Positions 22,331 through 34,232 of a stretch of DNA of 64,000 nucleotides are shown in pieces (position 1 is the stretch's first letter; every line of letters starts with the position of its first letter). This stretch comes from Conus ventricosus (lineage: Eukaryota; Mollusca; Gastropoda; Neogastropoda; Conidae). The notes beneath the pieces are model-generated. The model did no database searches. It worked only from the letters and a program-made list of their open reading frames with translations, and was not told the DNA's origin. The DNA lies in NCBI GenBank assembly GCA_018398815.1, contig CM031601.1:25206369-25270368 (forward strand), read 5' to 3'. The position numbers and the translations under genes are program-made.

Positions 22331-23075
22331 TCTGCTTTTTTCCCTTCTGCATTGGCGCCCCTCCCATGTCTTCCTTCATCGGGTCCAGAGTGACCATGAC
22401 GTGACAGAGTGTGGGTTCCGTGGTTGAAGGGGACGGTCCAGTGGTCTGAGAGGTGCTCGGTCATTCCAGAATGACTCTCCAGGTTGGTCCTGCATTGTCG
22501 GCTGTGTGGAGTCCATGTTGAGTGGAGGATTGCTTCCTGAGTTAGATGGAACGTCCCTACATCGAAAAAGTACATTGCCCTAGAACAAGTGGGACAGGAA
22601 CAGTTTAAAGGTGACACCATCCACCTGCCATCAAAGTGACATAATGGCGATGTGGACAGCTACCGTTTCCATGGCCCTTTTTCTCATGAAAGCTATTCAG
22701 ATCAGCACGAATCACAAAATGTGCGAAAATTCCCTGTAGTGGAAGGCATTACAATAAATCAAGGACAGTTGAAGGTGGATATGTAGGTTTCTCTCTGAAT
22801 CCAATTTGTTCAGGACTCTCATAGGTTGGCCTGCAGAAGAGAAATTTACTTGCGGGTCTTAGACTATTGCCTATTTCGCATTGAAACCGAGCACTGTTTA
22901 GGAACATTTTCAACACGCCTGGGAAATCTTGCTGTGCCATTTTGGTTGTATGCTTAAAAGGCGGCAAACAAAGACCTTTCCTTACTTAAAATTCCAATGA
23001 AAGGAAGACCTGCCGAGTGGATGGAGGCACTAATACGGAAGATCTGTAGAGAAATGTGCAGTCTGTATTCTTACG
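22331..23075. other. Galectin intron of copy 2, nothing identified
   Basis: Conserved with 4300-4960 of copy 1. No coding or RNA signature was seen on either strand. Confidence 0.5.
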
Positions 23076-23077
23076 CG

Positions 23078-23101
23078 CGCGCACGCACGCGCGCGCGCGT
23101 A

Positions 23102-23182
<81 letters not shown>

Positions 23183-23196
23183 GCGCGCGTGCGTTT
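23078..23196. repeat. (CG)n/(GT)n microsatellite
   Basis: A mixed CG/CACG block (about 23078-23100) precedes a long GT run (about 23107-23180) and a short CG-rich end. Confidence 0.95.
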
Positions 23197-23483
23197 ATGC
23201 AAATTAGTGAAAGCCATATTTGGCAGATAAATAAATCTAAGTCCTTCCAGTGAGGTTTTTAACCATAAGAACGCATATAGTAAAAATCAATTATGATAGT
23301 AACCATTGCACGCACGTTAAATCCCATTCCATCCTCCACAGAAGACTGGGCATACTGTGCTGGTCGGATGGATGACAAAGCACAAGAACAAAAATGCACA
23401 GAATGTCATCTATAGCAAATGAAAGTTTCGTTAAAGACCTGTTTTCAATAACACGCTGAAGATGAACCGTCTCAGTACTGTAC

Positions 23484-23860
<377 letters not shown>

Positions 23861-23968
23861 ATGGCTGGCAGGCAAACAAACAGACAGACATACAGACAGA
23901 TAAATAGACCGGCATCTAGTTAGGCAAATAGACAAACAAAGAGACATTCAAACAGACAAAACACATAC

Positions 23969-24178
23969 GTTAAATTCTTAGACGAAGTGGCGCGGATGGT
24001 CATGTTGAACTCATTGCCGACACGGAAGGGAAAGGGGTTATCCAGATATATCTGGGGACCCCAAGCACCGTTGACCTTGTAGTTCACAATCGTTTTCTTC
24101 ACCATGCCATAAGCATTCAGTCTGGCGCTAATGTGAAATGGACTGTCTCTTTCGGTGGCCACCAGGTGGACCGCAAAC
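23969..24178 (-). CDS. Galectin-like protein, internal exon (copy 2)
   Basis: The minus-strand acceptor TTTCTCTAG ends at 24179 and the donor GTATGTG begins at 23968, so the exon is 210 nt. It encodes the galectin core: FAVHLVATERDSPFHISARL, then VKKTIVNYKVNGAWGPQI, then NPFPFRVGNEFNMTIRATSS. Galectins bind sugar through H-x-N-x-R, V/N, W and E-x-R. Here His and Arg are kept (HISAR), the Asn between them is Ser, the N and W positions (VN, AWG) are present, and the E-x-R pair after WG is replaced (PQIY). Sugar specificity may therefore be altered. One base is missing near the 3' end (SSKNL versus SSDKFN in copy 1), putting the junction with VYVQG out of phase by one. The upstream exon(s) are not seen and may lie beyond the LINE inserted at about 24340. 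Confidence 0.8.
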
Positions 24179-24229
24179 CTAGAGAAACATACGACGATGA
24201 GAAAGCTGGACTTCTGAAGACACAATTCT

Positions 24230-24341
<112 letters not shown>

Positions 24342-24450
24342 ACAGTGAGTTCGTGATCAAGCTGCCGACAAGACGCATTTTTGAAGCGCTCCCGATCTTT
24401 TGTTTATTGTGTATTGTTTATTCAGTTTTGGACCCTGTGAAGTTTAGAAT

Positions 24451-25490
24451 ATGGATTCGAAGGATAAAACTAAACACGAGGAACCAAATCTACAAATAAT
24501 TTTGGAAAATCAAAGAATAGAATACGAAAAATCTCTGGATAAAGTTTTGAATGATCGACTTAGTACAGTGACTCAGCAAGTTTCATTCGATTTGGACAGG
24601 GTCGCGCGTGAACTCAAGACCGAGTTTCACAGCTTCAAAGCAAAACGAATGGGTTAGAACAAACCATTGTCACATCAGTGGATGAAATCAGCAAAACAAA
24701 ACACTATGTGACTCAGCTGGAAGTGAAATTGAAACAGGCAATTGCAACACTGGATGAAAAGACAGAAAAATTAGAAATGTTCATCAGACGTGACAACCTG
24801 CGATTTTTCAATGTGCCCCGGCTCTCCTCCACTGGATCACACTAAGAATGTGTCAAATTTGTTTTAAGAGTGCTAGAGGGGTCACTGACTTGGAAAATTT
24901 GGACCCTAGATGATATTATACGTGCGCAACGCTTGGGACGCTACAATGATTCTGATGGTCGCCCCCGCCATGATGGTAAAATTTGCGCACTGGTCCGACA
25001 GAATGTCAGTTCTGAGCGAGGCAGGGTGGCACTTCGGAAAACAATGTGACGGTAGCTGCAGACCTCACGGACCGGCAAAGAGAGACGGTGCAGCAGTATC
25101 GGCGCCAGGGGTTCCATGCCTACTACCGTGGTGACAGACTGGTGGTGGAGGAGCAAAACCAACAGCGCTACCCACGCCCGCCATGGAAACGAGGCCCGGT
25201 GAGCCACGCCACCCGCTACAGGAACAGCAACTGCGCTGGAAACAACTACAGCGACTATAGAAGCAAGAATTACGTTGGCGACAGCAGCAACGACTCCTGC
25301 AACTTCTGGAGGAATGACAGACGCTTACACTGTGATGACACCCTCATTGAAAACCACGCATCCAATGGCGACAGAGACAGTGAGTACACGGACATGAGAC
25401 AGTGTGATGAGGTCAGTGGTTTTCAAAACTGGCAATACAACTTCCAACCGTACCCTACCCAAGTTCTATGTATCATTTTCCACCTTTGAC
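24451..25490 (+). pseudogene. LINE copy A ORF1 (coiled coil, RRM, C-terminal domain)
   Basis: The start at 24451 (ATGGATTCG) opens MDSKDKTKHEEPNLQ, followed by a helical region. After a frameshift near 24650 comes EISKTKHYVTQLEVKLKQ (coiled coil), then EMFIRRDNLRFFNVP at about 24775-24815, the RRM start typical of L1-like ORF1 proteins. TLDDIIRAQRLGR follows at about 24903, then ADLTDRQRETVQQYRRQGFH at about 25055-25115, the usual C-terminal domain. The tail is rich in Arg, Asn and Ser. There are two or three frameshifts and one stop (near 24843). ORF1 proteins of this type bind RNA as trimers and act as nucleic-acid chaperones. Confidence 0.7.
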
Positions 25491-26285
25491 AACACGGACG
25501 TCTAATAGTAGTGTTCACTAGAACATTAACACCTGTAACACTCTTAAAACTCAGGGTACGACAGAGAATGACATGACAGATCGATGTGAAAACACAGACC
25601 ACGGTGTGTATGATACAAACGGTGATGCTTGCACAGACAAAAGTAAACAGAGGAACTCAAGTCAAGTTGAAATCAGCACAGAGGAGAACAGAACAATGCC
25701 GACATGGACAGTGTGACAGGAAAGAACTCAAATCTTGTGGAAGTCGGTGTAGAGAAAGTTCAGAATTATGTCACTTCTGACACTGGGGTGATGAGTGATC
25801 TGAATCGTGTTGAAGACAGTACGAAAGATCTACGAAATGACTGTGAAGAAATGAACTTAACAAAGAGAGGGATAGTCGGAAATCGTACAGATGACAGCGC
25901 ATGCGTGTTACATAGTACCGACAGTGTAGCCAACATGACAGGGGGAAATGACTAAACACAGTTGACCTTCACACAGAGACAGAGACTGCTGACAGTGAGG
26001 GAATCAATGAATCCACATATAATCTGATCACCGACTCCACTGACATACACAGATCCGAATCTGAACTCCAACATATAACATATAACCCAGACGATGACAA
26101 ATCGACAGCACCGCTGACGGGCAAGGACACAAAAACGATTGCAAATAAACCAAACAATAAGGCTGACTCTGCCAAACCCACAACCCACACACAGTGCGAT
26201 CATACACGGAACAGAAGAATGATGACAAACCACAAAGAAGTGTGACAGACGCAGTTCTACGGCAAAACTTCACAGCTGCAACCCG
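25491..26285 (+). other. Linker between LINE A ORF1 and the minisatellite
   Basis: Acidic/polar reading (VEVGVEKVQNYVTSDTGV and similar at 25704-25955) in alternating frames, with no recognised domain. Copy B has a comparable acidic linker at 58749-59157, so it probably encodes a variable N-terminal part of ORF2 or the ORF1 tail. Confidence 0.4.
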
Positions 26286-26290
26286 ATCAA

Positions 26291-27562
26291 GAAGTGCCTC
26301 CTGCACCAACTCTGCCTGCACACGGCAAACCACCATTCATGAAGTGCCTCCTGCACCAACTCTACCTCCAAACAGCAAACCACCATTCATGAAGTGCCTC
26401 CTGCACCAACTCTACCTCCACACGGCAAACCGCCATTCATGAAGTGCCTCCTGCACCAACTCTGCCTGCACACGGCAAACCACCATTCATGAAGTGCCTC
26501 CTGCACCAACTCTGCCTCCAAACGGCAAACCACCATTCATGAAGTGCCTCCTGCACCAACTCTACCTCCAAACGGCAAACCGCCATTCATGAAGTGCTCA
26601 CAATCTCTCAAACGCAACCAAGAGCCTCTGCCACTTGCCGAACGGCAAACCCCATTCATGAAGTGCCTCCTGCACCAAAACTCTGCCTGCACACGGCAAA
26701 CGCCATTCATGAAGTGCCTCCTGCACAACTCTGCCTGCACACGGCAAACCGCCATTTCATGAAGTGCCTCCTGCACCAACTCTGCCTGCACACGGCAAAC
26801 CCCATTCATGAAGTGCCTCCTGCACCAACTCTGCCTGCACACGGCAAACCGCCATTCATGAAGTGCCTCCTGCATGAACTCTGCCTGCCACGGCAAACCG
26901 CCATTCATGAAGTGCCTCCTGCACCAACTCTGCCTGCACACGGCAAACCGCCATTCATGAAGTGCCTCCTGCATGAACTCTGCCTGCACACGGCAAACCC
27001 CATTCATGAAGTGCCTCCTGCACCAACTCTGCCTGCACACGGCAAACCACCATTCATGAAGTGCCTCCTGCACCAACTCTGCCTGCACACGGCAAACCGC
27101 CATTCATGAAGTGCCTCCTGCACCAACTCTGCCTGCACACGGCAAACCGCCATTCATGAAGTGCCTCCTGCACCAACTCTGCCTGCACACGGCAAACCGC
27201 CATTCATGAAGTGCCTCCTGCATGAACTCTGCCTGCACACGGCAAACCACCATTCATGAAGTGCCTCCTGCACCAACTCTGCCTGCACACGGCAAACCGC
27301 CATTCATGAAGTGCCTCCTGCATGAACTCTGCCTGTACACGGCAAACCGCCATTCATGAAGTGCCTCCTGCACCAACTCTGCCTGCACACGGCAAACCGC
27401 CATTCATGAAGTGCCTCCTGCATGAACTCTGCCTGCACACGGCAAACCGCCATTCATGAAGTGCCTCCTGCATGAACTCTGCCTGCACACGGCAAACCGC
27501 CATTCATGAAGTGCCTCCTGCATGAACTCTGCCTGCACACTGCAAACCGCCATTCATGAAGT
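26291..27562. repeat. Minisatellite, 50 bp unit, about 25 copies
   Basis: The unit can be written from GAAGTGCCTCCTGCACCAAC through TCTGCCTGCACACGGCAAAC to CGCCATTCAT. The period is exactly 50 bp in the best-ordered part (27060-27540), with units alternating CACCAACTC and CATGAACTC variants. The left part has 49-51 bp units with AAACAGC/AAACGGC variants, and one odd unit (about 26595-26655) carries foreign sequence. Because 50 is not a multiple of three, three units make a 50-residue super-repeat. Both strands stay open for more than 170 codons. It sits immediately upstream of the ORF2 endonuclease. There are no spacers, so it is not a CRISPR array. Confidence 0.95.
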
Positions 27563-27599
27563 GGCAGGTGGAAATGCCAAGCAGGCCAGCTTATACGGA

Positions 27600-30500
27600 C
27601 ACGGCCAGATCCATGTCACGAAAAACATAAAGTTCGTAACTTATAATATTGAAGGTATTTCCAGTGTGTTTGACCAGGAAATACGCTCTTATTTAAAAGA
27701 CTTTGATTTTTGTTTACTCGTTGAAACTTTTTTCCACCCATTTTCCTGATCACTTATTTCCGAACTATGACACTTTTATTGTACCAGTTATCAAACTGTC
27801 TGATGGCATTGCAGCAAGGTTATCGGGAGGTTTAGCGCTCCTTATCAAGAAACAATTTTCACAGCACGTTGAACAAGTGAAGACTGAATACGATAATATA
27901 ATTGTGTTGAAACTGTCCAAAGATATTTTTGGCACAGACACACCAGTGATGCTAGTCGGTGCATATGTACCTCCTAGCTCTTCTGACTATTACCGCAACA
28001 CGGATTTATCTAACGGTATTACGATTATAGAACAATCCATAATGGATTTGTTTGAATCTTTTGGAAATGTGCCTTTTCTCTTGATTGGGCATTTCAATGC
28101 ATGCACTGGTGGTTGAATGGGAAAGAAGGGGATGATGATTGGAGTGAAGGTGTACCACTGAAAGATGACGACGAACGGGAATTAAGCCGTACTTCAAAAG
28201 ATAAGGTGATAAATGAGTTTGGTAATTGTGTAATGAATGTTTGTGGCTGTTTTGATCTTTTTATTTTGAATGGCGCTGTCAAGAATGAGAAGGATTTTGG
28301 TCACTTTACATATGTGTCACCAGGCGGATGTAGTATTATTAACTACGCTATTGTGTCCCGATGTTTGTTGAAGTTTTGTGTTTCACTGAATGTTCATCTC
28401 AAAACTGAATCAGAACACATGCCTGTTGAAGTTGTGTTTAACTCACAGGTTAATGTTGATGAGGAAACAAACGTAAAAGCGAGCAGTTTTAAGCTCGAAA
28501 ATATTGTCTGGGACCAAAACACATTTGAAGATTTTAAGAAGAATATTACATCTAATGAATTTAAAAGCAGTTTAGGGACAACATCCTCTTTAATAAATAC
28601 TGATATTAACGAAGCTCTTCGGATATTTAACGAAGCGTTGCTCAGTGCTTGTTTATGTATGAAGAAAACGATAACAGTAGGAAAAGGAATATCAGACCCA
28701 TGGTTCGACCAAGAATGTAGTCAATGCAGAAAGGAACTTAGATGTGATTTGAGACAGTATTACAGATATGGGGATGATGATGTTTTAAGAACTGCATATA
28801 ACGAGAAACGAAGAGAATATAAAGAGCTCCTGAGGATTAAAAAGAAAAACAACCGCACGTCGACATTGCAGGCATTACATGCAAATATCAATAATCCAAC
28901 AGGATTCTGGAATAAGTTGCGATCTTGTATTTCTAAAACGTCTGTAGTTACTAACATTAGTAAAGAGCAGTGGTACTCACATTTTTCCCAAGTATTTCAG
29001 TCAAATTCTGACAACGTTTCAAATACTGTGGACAGTGAAGGTAATGAAGAGAATGATAACGGCCAGTGGACCGAGGATGACGGTCAGTACGTGAACACAG
29101 ATTCTCTTGAGTCAAATATAGCAGAGAATGAAGTTTTTGATGCCGTGCGTTCGTTAAAAAATGGCAAGGCAGCAGGTCCTTATGGGATCACAGGCGAAGT
29201 TTAAAAAAATTCTATCACCATAATTGCTCCTTTTTAGTTGCATTATTTAACGTAATGTTTACCTCAGGAACCTATCCGTTACAGTGGTCTGAAGCCTTTA
29301 TACAGCCTCTCGTAAAAAAAAAAAGGCGATCGGAGCTTACCTGATAATGATCGCGGTATTTCGTTATTGAATGTCTGCAGTAAGCTATACAGTCATATAT
29401 TAAATGAAAGATTATCAAAATGGATCGAACACAATAATGTAATAAACGATTGTCAAGCAGGCTTCAGAAAAAAATACAGCACTGTTGATCATATTTTCAC
29501 GTTGTTTACCATGATACAGAAACAATTATTGTTACACAAAAATTACATGTTGGATTTATAGATTTTAGAAAAGCTTTTGATTCTGTCGCTCGCTCGAAGT
29601 TATGGGCCGTCCTGAAGAAAAAGGGTATTCGAGGGAAAATGTACCAGGCTATAACTAGTATTTATAACATTGTAAAAGCAAACGTTAGACTTGAAGGTGA
29701 TCTGACTGAAGCATTCACGTGTCCCATTGGTTTAAAACAGGGAGAAAAATGCAGTCCTGTCCTGTTTTCTCTGTTCATAAATGAACTGGCGGAAGAAATC
29801 ATCCAAAGCGGAAGACATGGAATTCAGCTTATTCCTGATTTTTGTTTTTGAAATTCTTATTCTTATGTTTGCCGATGATATTATTCTAGTTTCTGATTCG
29901 TTCACAGGCTTGCAAATCCAATTTAATGTGTTGCATGACATGACAAAAAGGCTTGGTTTAAACGTGAATTTAGAGAAGCCAAATATTGTCATCTTCAGAA
30001 ATGGCGGCTATGTCTCTGAACATGAGGTATGGTATTATGGACGGAATAAAGTATCAATTGTTAATATGTATAAATATTTTGCTGTCATTATGTCGACTAC
30101 GCTGTCATTTACTCACTGTTTGAACGATTTATCGAGTCGAGCGAAAAAAAGGGGTCATTAACATTTTTAAGTTGCTTTGGTCATTAGGAGAAAAATCTCC
30201 AGTCATACTCTTTAAACTTTTTGATGCTCAGATCCAGCCTCTGCTTAGTTATGGAGCCGAAGTTTGGGGCATCATAGGAAATCTTGATGTAGTAGAAAAA
30301 GTGCATTTGTTCTCACTAAAAAGATTTTTAAATGTCAGCATAAGAACTCCTAATGTGATGATTTACGGTGAGTTGGGACGTTTTCCACTTGCACCTCAAA
30401 AGTGTTCGATACTGGTTAAGAATTTTGAAGATGCCATTTCACCGTTTGCCTCACAAGTCGTATAGAATGCTACTACATTTTCATAATAACAACAAGAATA

Positions 30501-30722
30501 CATGGGCATCGGCAATTTGTTTCTTCTTGTACAAATATGGATATGGAGAGGTTTGGGAGAATCAGGGGGTTGAGGACGAGAAGGCATTTTTGAGAGCATT
30601 AAAAACAGTGTTATTAACGATTAAAAGACGCAATGGTCTCATGACATGGAACAAAGTGATCGTTTCCAGCTATATCGAACATTCAAGAGTGATTGATTCT
30701 ATCTCCCTGTTTGAATGTACTT
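27600..30722 (+). pseudogene. LINE copy A ORF2: AP endonuclease and reverse transcriptase
   Basis: The endonuclease starts KFVTYNIEGISS at about 27630. It has DFCLLVETFF (about 27705), a G-H-F-N-A stretch where GDFNA is expected (about 28085), and ESEHMPVEVVF (SDH-like, about 28410). RT landmarks are SLKNGKAAGPYGITGE (about 29150), NDCQAGFRKKYSTVDH (about 29445), motif A DFRKAFDSVA (about 29565), motif B LKQGEKCSPVLFSLFINELA (about 29731-29790) and the catalytic FADD at 29868-29879. A thumb region with YGAEVWGI (about 30249) follows, continuing to 30722. Frameshifts are near 27740, 28115, 29205, 29325, 29550, 29850 and 30165. The C-terminal finger seen in copy B is lost in the gap. Confidence 0.8.
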
Positions 30723-30734
30723 AATCATTTACGA

Positions 30735-31734
30735 NNNNNNNNNNNNNNNNNNNNNNNNNNNNNNNNNNNNNNNNNNNNNNNNNNNNNNNNNNNNNNNNNN
30801 NNNNNNNNNNNNNNNNNNNNNNNNNNNNNNNNNNNNNNNNNNNNNNNNNNNNNNNNNNNNNNNNNNNNNNNNNNNNNNNNNNNNNNNNNNNNNNNNNNNN
30901 NNNNNNNNNNNNNNNNNNNNNNNNNNNNNNNNNNNNNNNNNNNNNNNNNNNNNNNNNNNNNNNNNNNNNNNNNNNNNNNNNNNNNNNNNNNNNNNNNNNN
31001 NNNNNNNNNNNNNNNNNNNNNNNNNNNNNNNNNNNNNNNNNNNNNNNNNNNNNNNNNNNNNNNNNNNNNNNNNNNNNNNNNNNNNNNNNNNNNNNNNNNN
31101 NNNNNNNNNNNNNNNNNNNNNNNNNNNNNNNNNNNNNNNNNNNNNNNNNNNNNNNNNNNNNNNNNNNNNNNNNNNNNNNNNNNNNNNNNNNNNNNNNNNN
31201 NNNNNNNNNNNNNNNNNNNNNNNNNNNNNNNNNNNNNNNNNNNNNNNNNNNNNNNNNNNNNNNNNNNNNNNNNNNNNNNNNNNNNNNNNNNNNNNNNNNN
31301 NNNNNNNNNNNNNNNNNNNNNNNNNNNNNNNNNNNNNNNNNNNNNNNNNNNNNNNNNNNNNNNNNNNNNNNNNNNNNNNNNNNNNNNNNNNNNNNNNNNN
31401 NNNNNNNNNNNNNNNNNNNNNNNNNNNNNNNNNNNNNNNNNNNNNNNNNNNNNNNNNNNNNNNNNNNNNNNNNNNNNNNNNNNNNNNNNNNNNNNNNNNN
31501 NNNNNNNNNNNNNNNNNNNNNNNNNNNNNNNNNNNNNNNNNNNNNNNNNNNNNNNNNNNNNNNNNNNNNNNNNNNNNNNNNNNNNNNNNNNNNNNNNNNN
31601 NNNNNNNNNNNNNNNNNNNNNNNNNNNNNNNNNNNNNNNNNNNNNNNNNNNNNNNNNNNNNNNNNNNNNNNNNNNNNNNNNNNNNNNNNNNNNNNNNNNN
31701 NNNNNNNNNNNNNNNNNNNNNNNNNNNNNNNNNN
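30735..31734. other. Assembly gap (1000 N)
   Basis: A round 1000 N. It removes the 3' end of LINE copy A. Confidence 1.
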
Positions 31735-32277
31735 AATTTTTGGCATCAAACCGGACACTTTTACATTTAATCCCCAAAAAGTCCGCACTGCAGTGGAGAT
31801 CATTTTCAAAAGGGTTTGCTGAAAACGCGTACTTAGACCCCTCTAAGGATACTACTCGGGTTTCAAAATTGTTACTGTTTTTTTTGTTTGTTTGTTTGTT
31901 TTTTGTTTTCTCTGTGCATGACGCTTAGTCACGATGCAATTGTCGTTTTACACGAAATTTTTTTAATTTTCTGTCTTTTTGAAAATCTATTTCTCATTCA
32001 TCTGAATGTTAGTGTGTATGTTGTGGGTTTTTTATGGCTATGTAATAAGGGTATACTTCTTTGCATACTGATGTCTGACAAAAGCACACACAACATCGGA
32101 AGGGGGAGACATCGTGATACTTTCTTTCAATTGCAATAAAACATTACATCAAGAAGTCATTGTTTTGTACGCCGTGTCCAAATATGATACTTTCAAAACA
32201 AACTTCAGCAACAATTACACTTCCAAGCAAACATTATTGGCAATGAAACTCACCAGATCAGTAAAAGACATTCTGTC
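31735..32277. other. No gene seen
   Basis: AT-rich sequence with short ORFs of hydrophobic composition only. Nothing matched a known family by eye. Confidence 0.5.
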
Positions 32278-32428
32278 CCCTCTCTCTCCTCTTTTCCTGT
32301 CTCTGTCTCTTCCTCTCTCCCCTCTCCCCCCTCTCTCTCTCTCTCTCCCCTCTCTCTGTGTTGTGTTGCGTGCGTGGGCGTACGTGTGTGCGTGCGTGCG
32401 TGCGTGCGTGGTGCGTGTGTGTGTGTGT
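32278..32428. repeat. (CT)n then (GTGC)n microsatellite
   Basis: A CT/CCT-rich tract (about 32278-32356) is followed by TGCG/GTGC units and a short GT run. Confidence 0.9.
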
Positions 32429-33324
32429 TACAGAAAGGGTTATGAGAAAGTTGATTGGAGTCACATTTTTACCTTGGAATCAAGTTAGATTGTTCATCAA
32501 AAACAAACACATCAAAAACATTTAAATTTACAACTCTTACAGTGTGTTCGCACGAGCTTTTCGGCCATTAAATGCAGGTGAAGCGTTTATTCAGATTCTT
32601 AACTCATTCTGAACTGTAATAAGCCACAAAACGTGGGCTTTTGAATCTCCTGGTTCAAGTTTGAAAGTAGATCGACAGCAAGTAGGAACGGAAGGAAGAC
32701 AACACAACCAAGTTATTAAACTACAAACCGAAAACAAACTAAACAAAGAAGTGCAAAAAGAAGGAACACGCTTCTCCTCTGGGTCTTCTACGGGTGAGAC
32801 AACTATATAAAAAAAAATGAAAACCAAGCAAACAAATAACGAAGAAGGAAGAAATGACGACCGAAAAGTGTGTTTTATGAGAAATAAGAAGTATGCTGAG
32901 TTACGATGCCTATGGATGGTTAATAAAAAGGGAAGGGAAGTGAACATTTCTCCAGCTATAAAACTTATGTACACACACACGCGCGCGCGCGCCGCGCCAA
33001 CACACAAAACAACACACACACACACACATTCTTACACTCTCTCTCTCTCTCTCTCTCTCTCTCCTTCCCTTCTCCCCCCTCTCATCTTCTCTCCCCTCCT
33101 TGTCTTATTTCACAATTTTGTGAAAAACGTAAAAATAAAGTACTGGAGGTGAGCACTGTTCGCCAGCAAGGTCGACACGTTCTGAAAACAGTGGTGTTAA
33201 TCAACAGTTTTTCTGTTAATTAATCAATGAAGAAAGGTGATGGTGCCGCTGGGTTAAAAAGTGCGACCCCTGCCAATCTCCATCAAAGATGTCAGATAAT
33301 TTTTGAGCGCAGCAACCGCGATTT
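32429..33324. other. No gene seen; includes (AC)/(CG)/(CT) tract 32970-33062
   Basis: The minus-strand ORF 32591-33025 is hydrophobic and partly repeat-derived, and I do not support it as a gene. The last 150 bases may be the 5' leader of the Tx1-like LINE. Confidence 0.4.
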
Positions 33325-33667
33325 CAAGCGAAAATGAAAGACTCGAACGAATCGTTACAAGTCAATATGGCCGGCGGCGGACAACGGAAAAACGTAAAAC
33401 ACCGAAAAACAAATTTCCAATCGGATAAAAACCTTCGGGTGCATCGGGGGGAAAGCCCAATTTGACTTAAAAAATTTAAAATAAAAACCCCCAAAGAAAA
33501 AAAAAAAAATTGTGAAAAAGCACGCCTAAAACGGTAAAAGAGAAGCTGTAAAAGTTTTTTCCCGGTTTCCCAAATTCGGAAAACCAAAACAACTGAAAAG
33601 GGGAGACAACTTACCTCTGTCAACATCCGAGGACTCAAAACGGGGGTTTTTTCCCTTCCCCAAACAG
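33325..33667 (+). pseudogene. Possible 5' start of the Tx1-like LINE ORF1, cut by the Gypsy element
   Basis: An ATG at 33333 opens MKDSNESLQVNMAGGGQRKN, a plausible polar ORF1 N-terminus. The frame then degrades in smeared sequence. The Gypsy left LTR begins at about 33668, and ORF1 coding with LHQGAITNEDLMKK resumes right after the right LTR. That the two pieces belonged together is an inference from position and orientation only. Confidence 0.35.
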
Positions 33668-34216
33668 TGTTTTCCCTACATTTAAAAAAGGGTGGCTTAG
33701 TGTGCAGGGTCAAAGGGTTGCTTTTTAACAAATTCCATATTGGGGTTTCTTCTCATGAAACACAAACACTTACCCCCACACTTTTGAACTCACCCTGCAG
33801 ACTGGAACCGAGGGGTGCAGTCTGTGCCCGCGCTCTTTCCAAGCCGAGCTTCCTTTTCCTCAGGGGGTCAAACAGCTATGGCGAAACCGGGGAAAGGGGA
33901 AGGCCCTTGGCCCGGGGGGGAAAGGGGTTTGGTCTTATTCAGTTTGGGTCCCCGGAAACGCCACCCCCGTCGCTCCCTTGGTTTTTGAAGTAAGGACGGG
34001 GGGGCCGCAAGGGTTTTAATACTGTCTGGCTGGTTTTTGGGAAGTTTCGGGACTGGCTTCGAGGGGGTCCTCCCCTCGCCGGGGGTAAACGTGGAATGCC
34101 ACTTCTTCCCCCCCCTTTGTGTCTGCGGTGATAGCACTCTCATGCGGGGTGCCCCCTTTCCCGGGTTTTCCGGGGTAAACCCAGGGCGTATGCGCACTAC
34201 CCTCGTGCGCCACTAC
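33668..34216 (-). repeat. 3' LTR of the Gypsy element (smeared copy)
   Basis: It aligns end to end with 44014-44559: GGGTGGCTTAGTGTG, GGGGTTTCTTCTCATG, GGTCAAACAGCT, CTGTCTGGCTGG and others recur in order. It differs mainly by runs of one base replacing mixed bases, the clearest internal evidence that this region was mis-called. Confidence 0.8.
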
Positions 34217-34232
34217 CCCCCCCCGATTTTTA
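34217..34232 (-). promoter_or_regulatory. Probable polypurine tract next to the 3' LTR
   Basis: The minus strand reads AAAATCGGGGGGGG directly before the LTR start. Plus-strand DNA synthesis in LTR elements is primed from such a tract. The G run is probably inflated. Confidence 0.45.

Noticed and set aside
26537..27109. 188- and 171-codon ORFs as genes
   Set aside because: Both come from the 50 bp minisatellite on opposite strands.
26291..27562. CRISPR array
   Set aside because: Units are contiguous with no spacers, and the genome is eukaryotic.
32591..33025. 144-codon hydrophobic minus-strand ORF
   Set aside because: The start is repeat-derived, composition is T/C driven, and no domain is evident.
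33650..33672. Target-site duplication of the Gypsy element
   Set aside because: Left flank CCCCAAACAG and right flank CCCCTGAACACAG look vaguely alike, but the left is in smeared sequence and the length does not fit the 4-6 bp expected.
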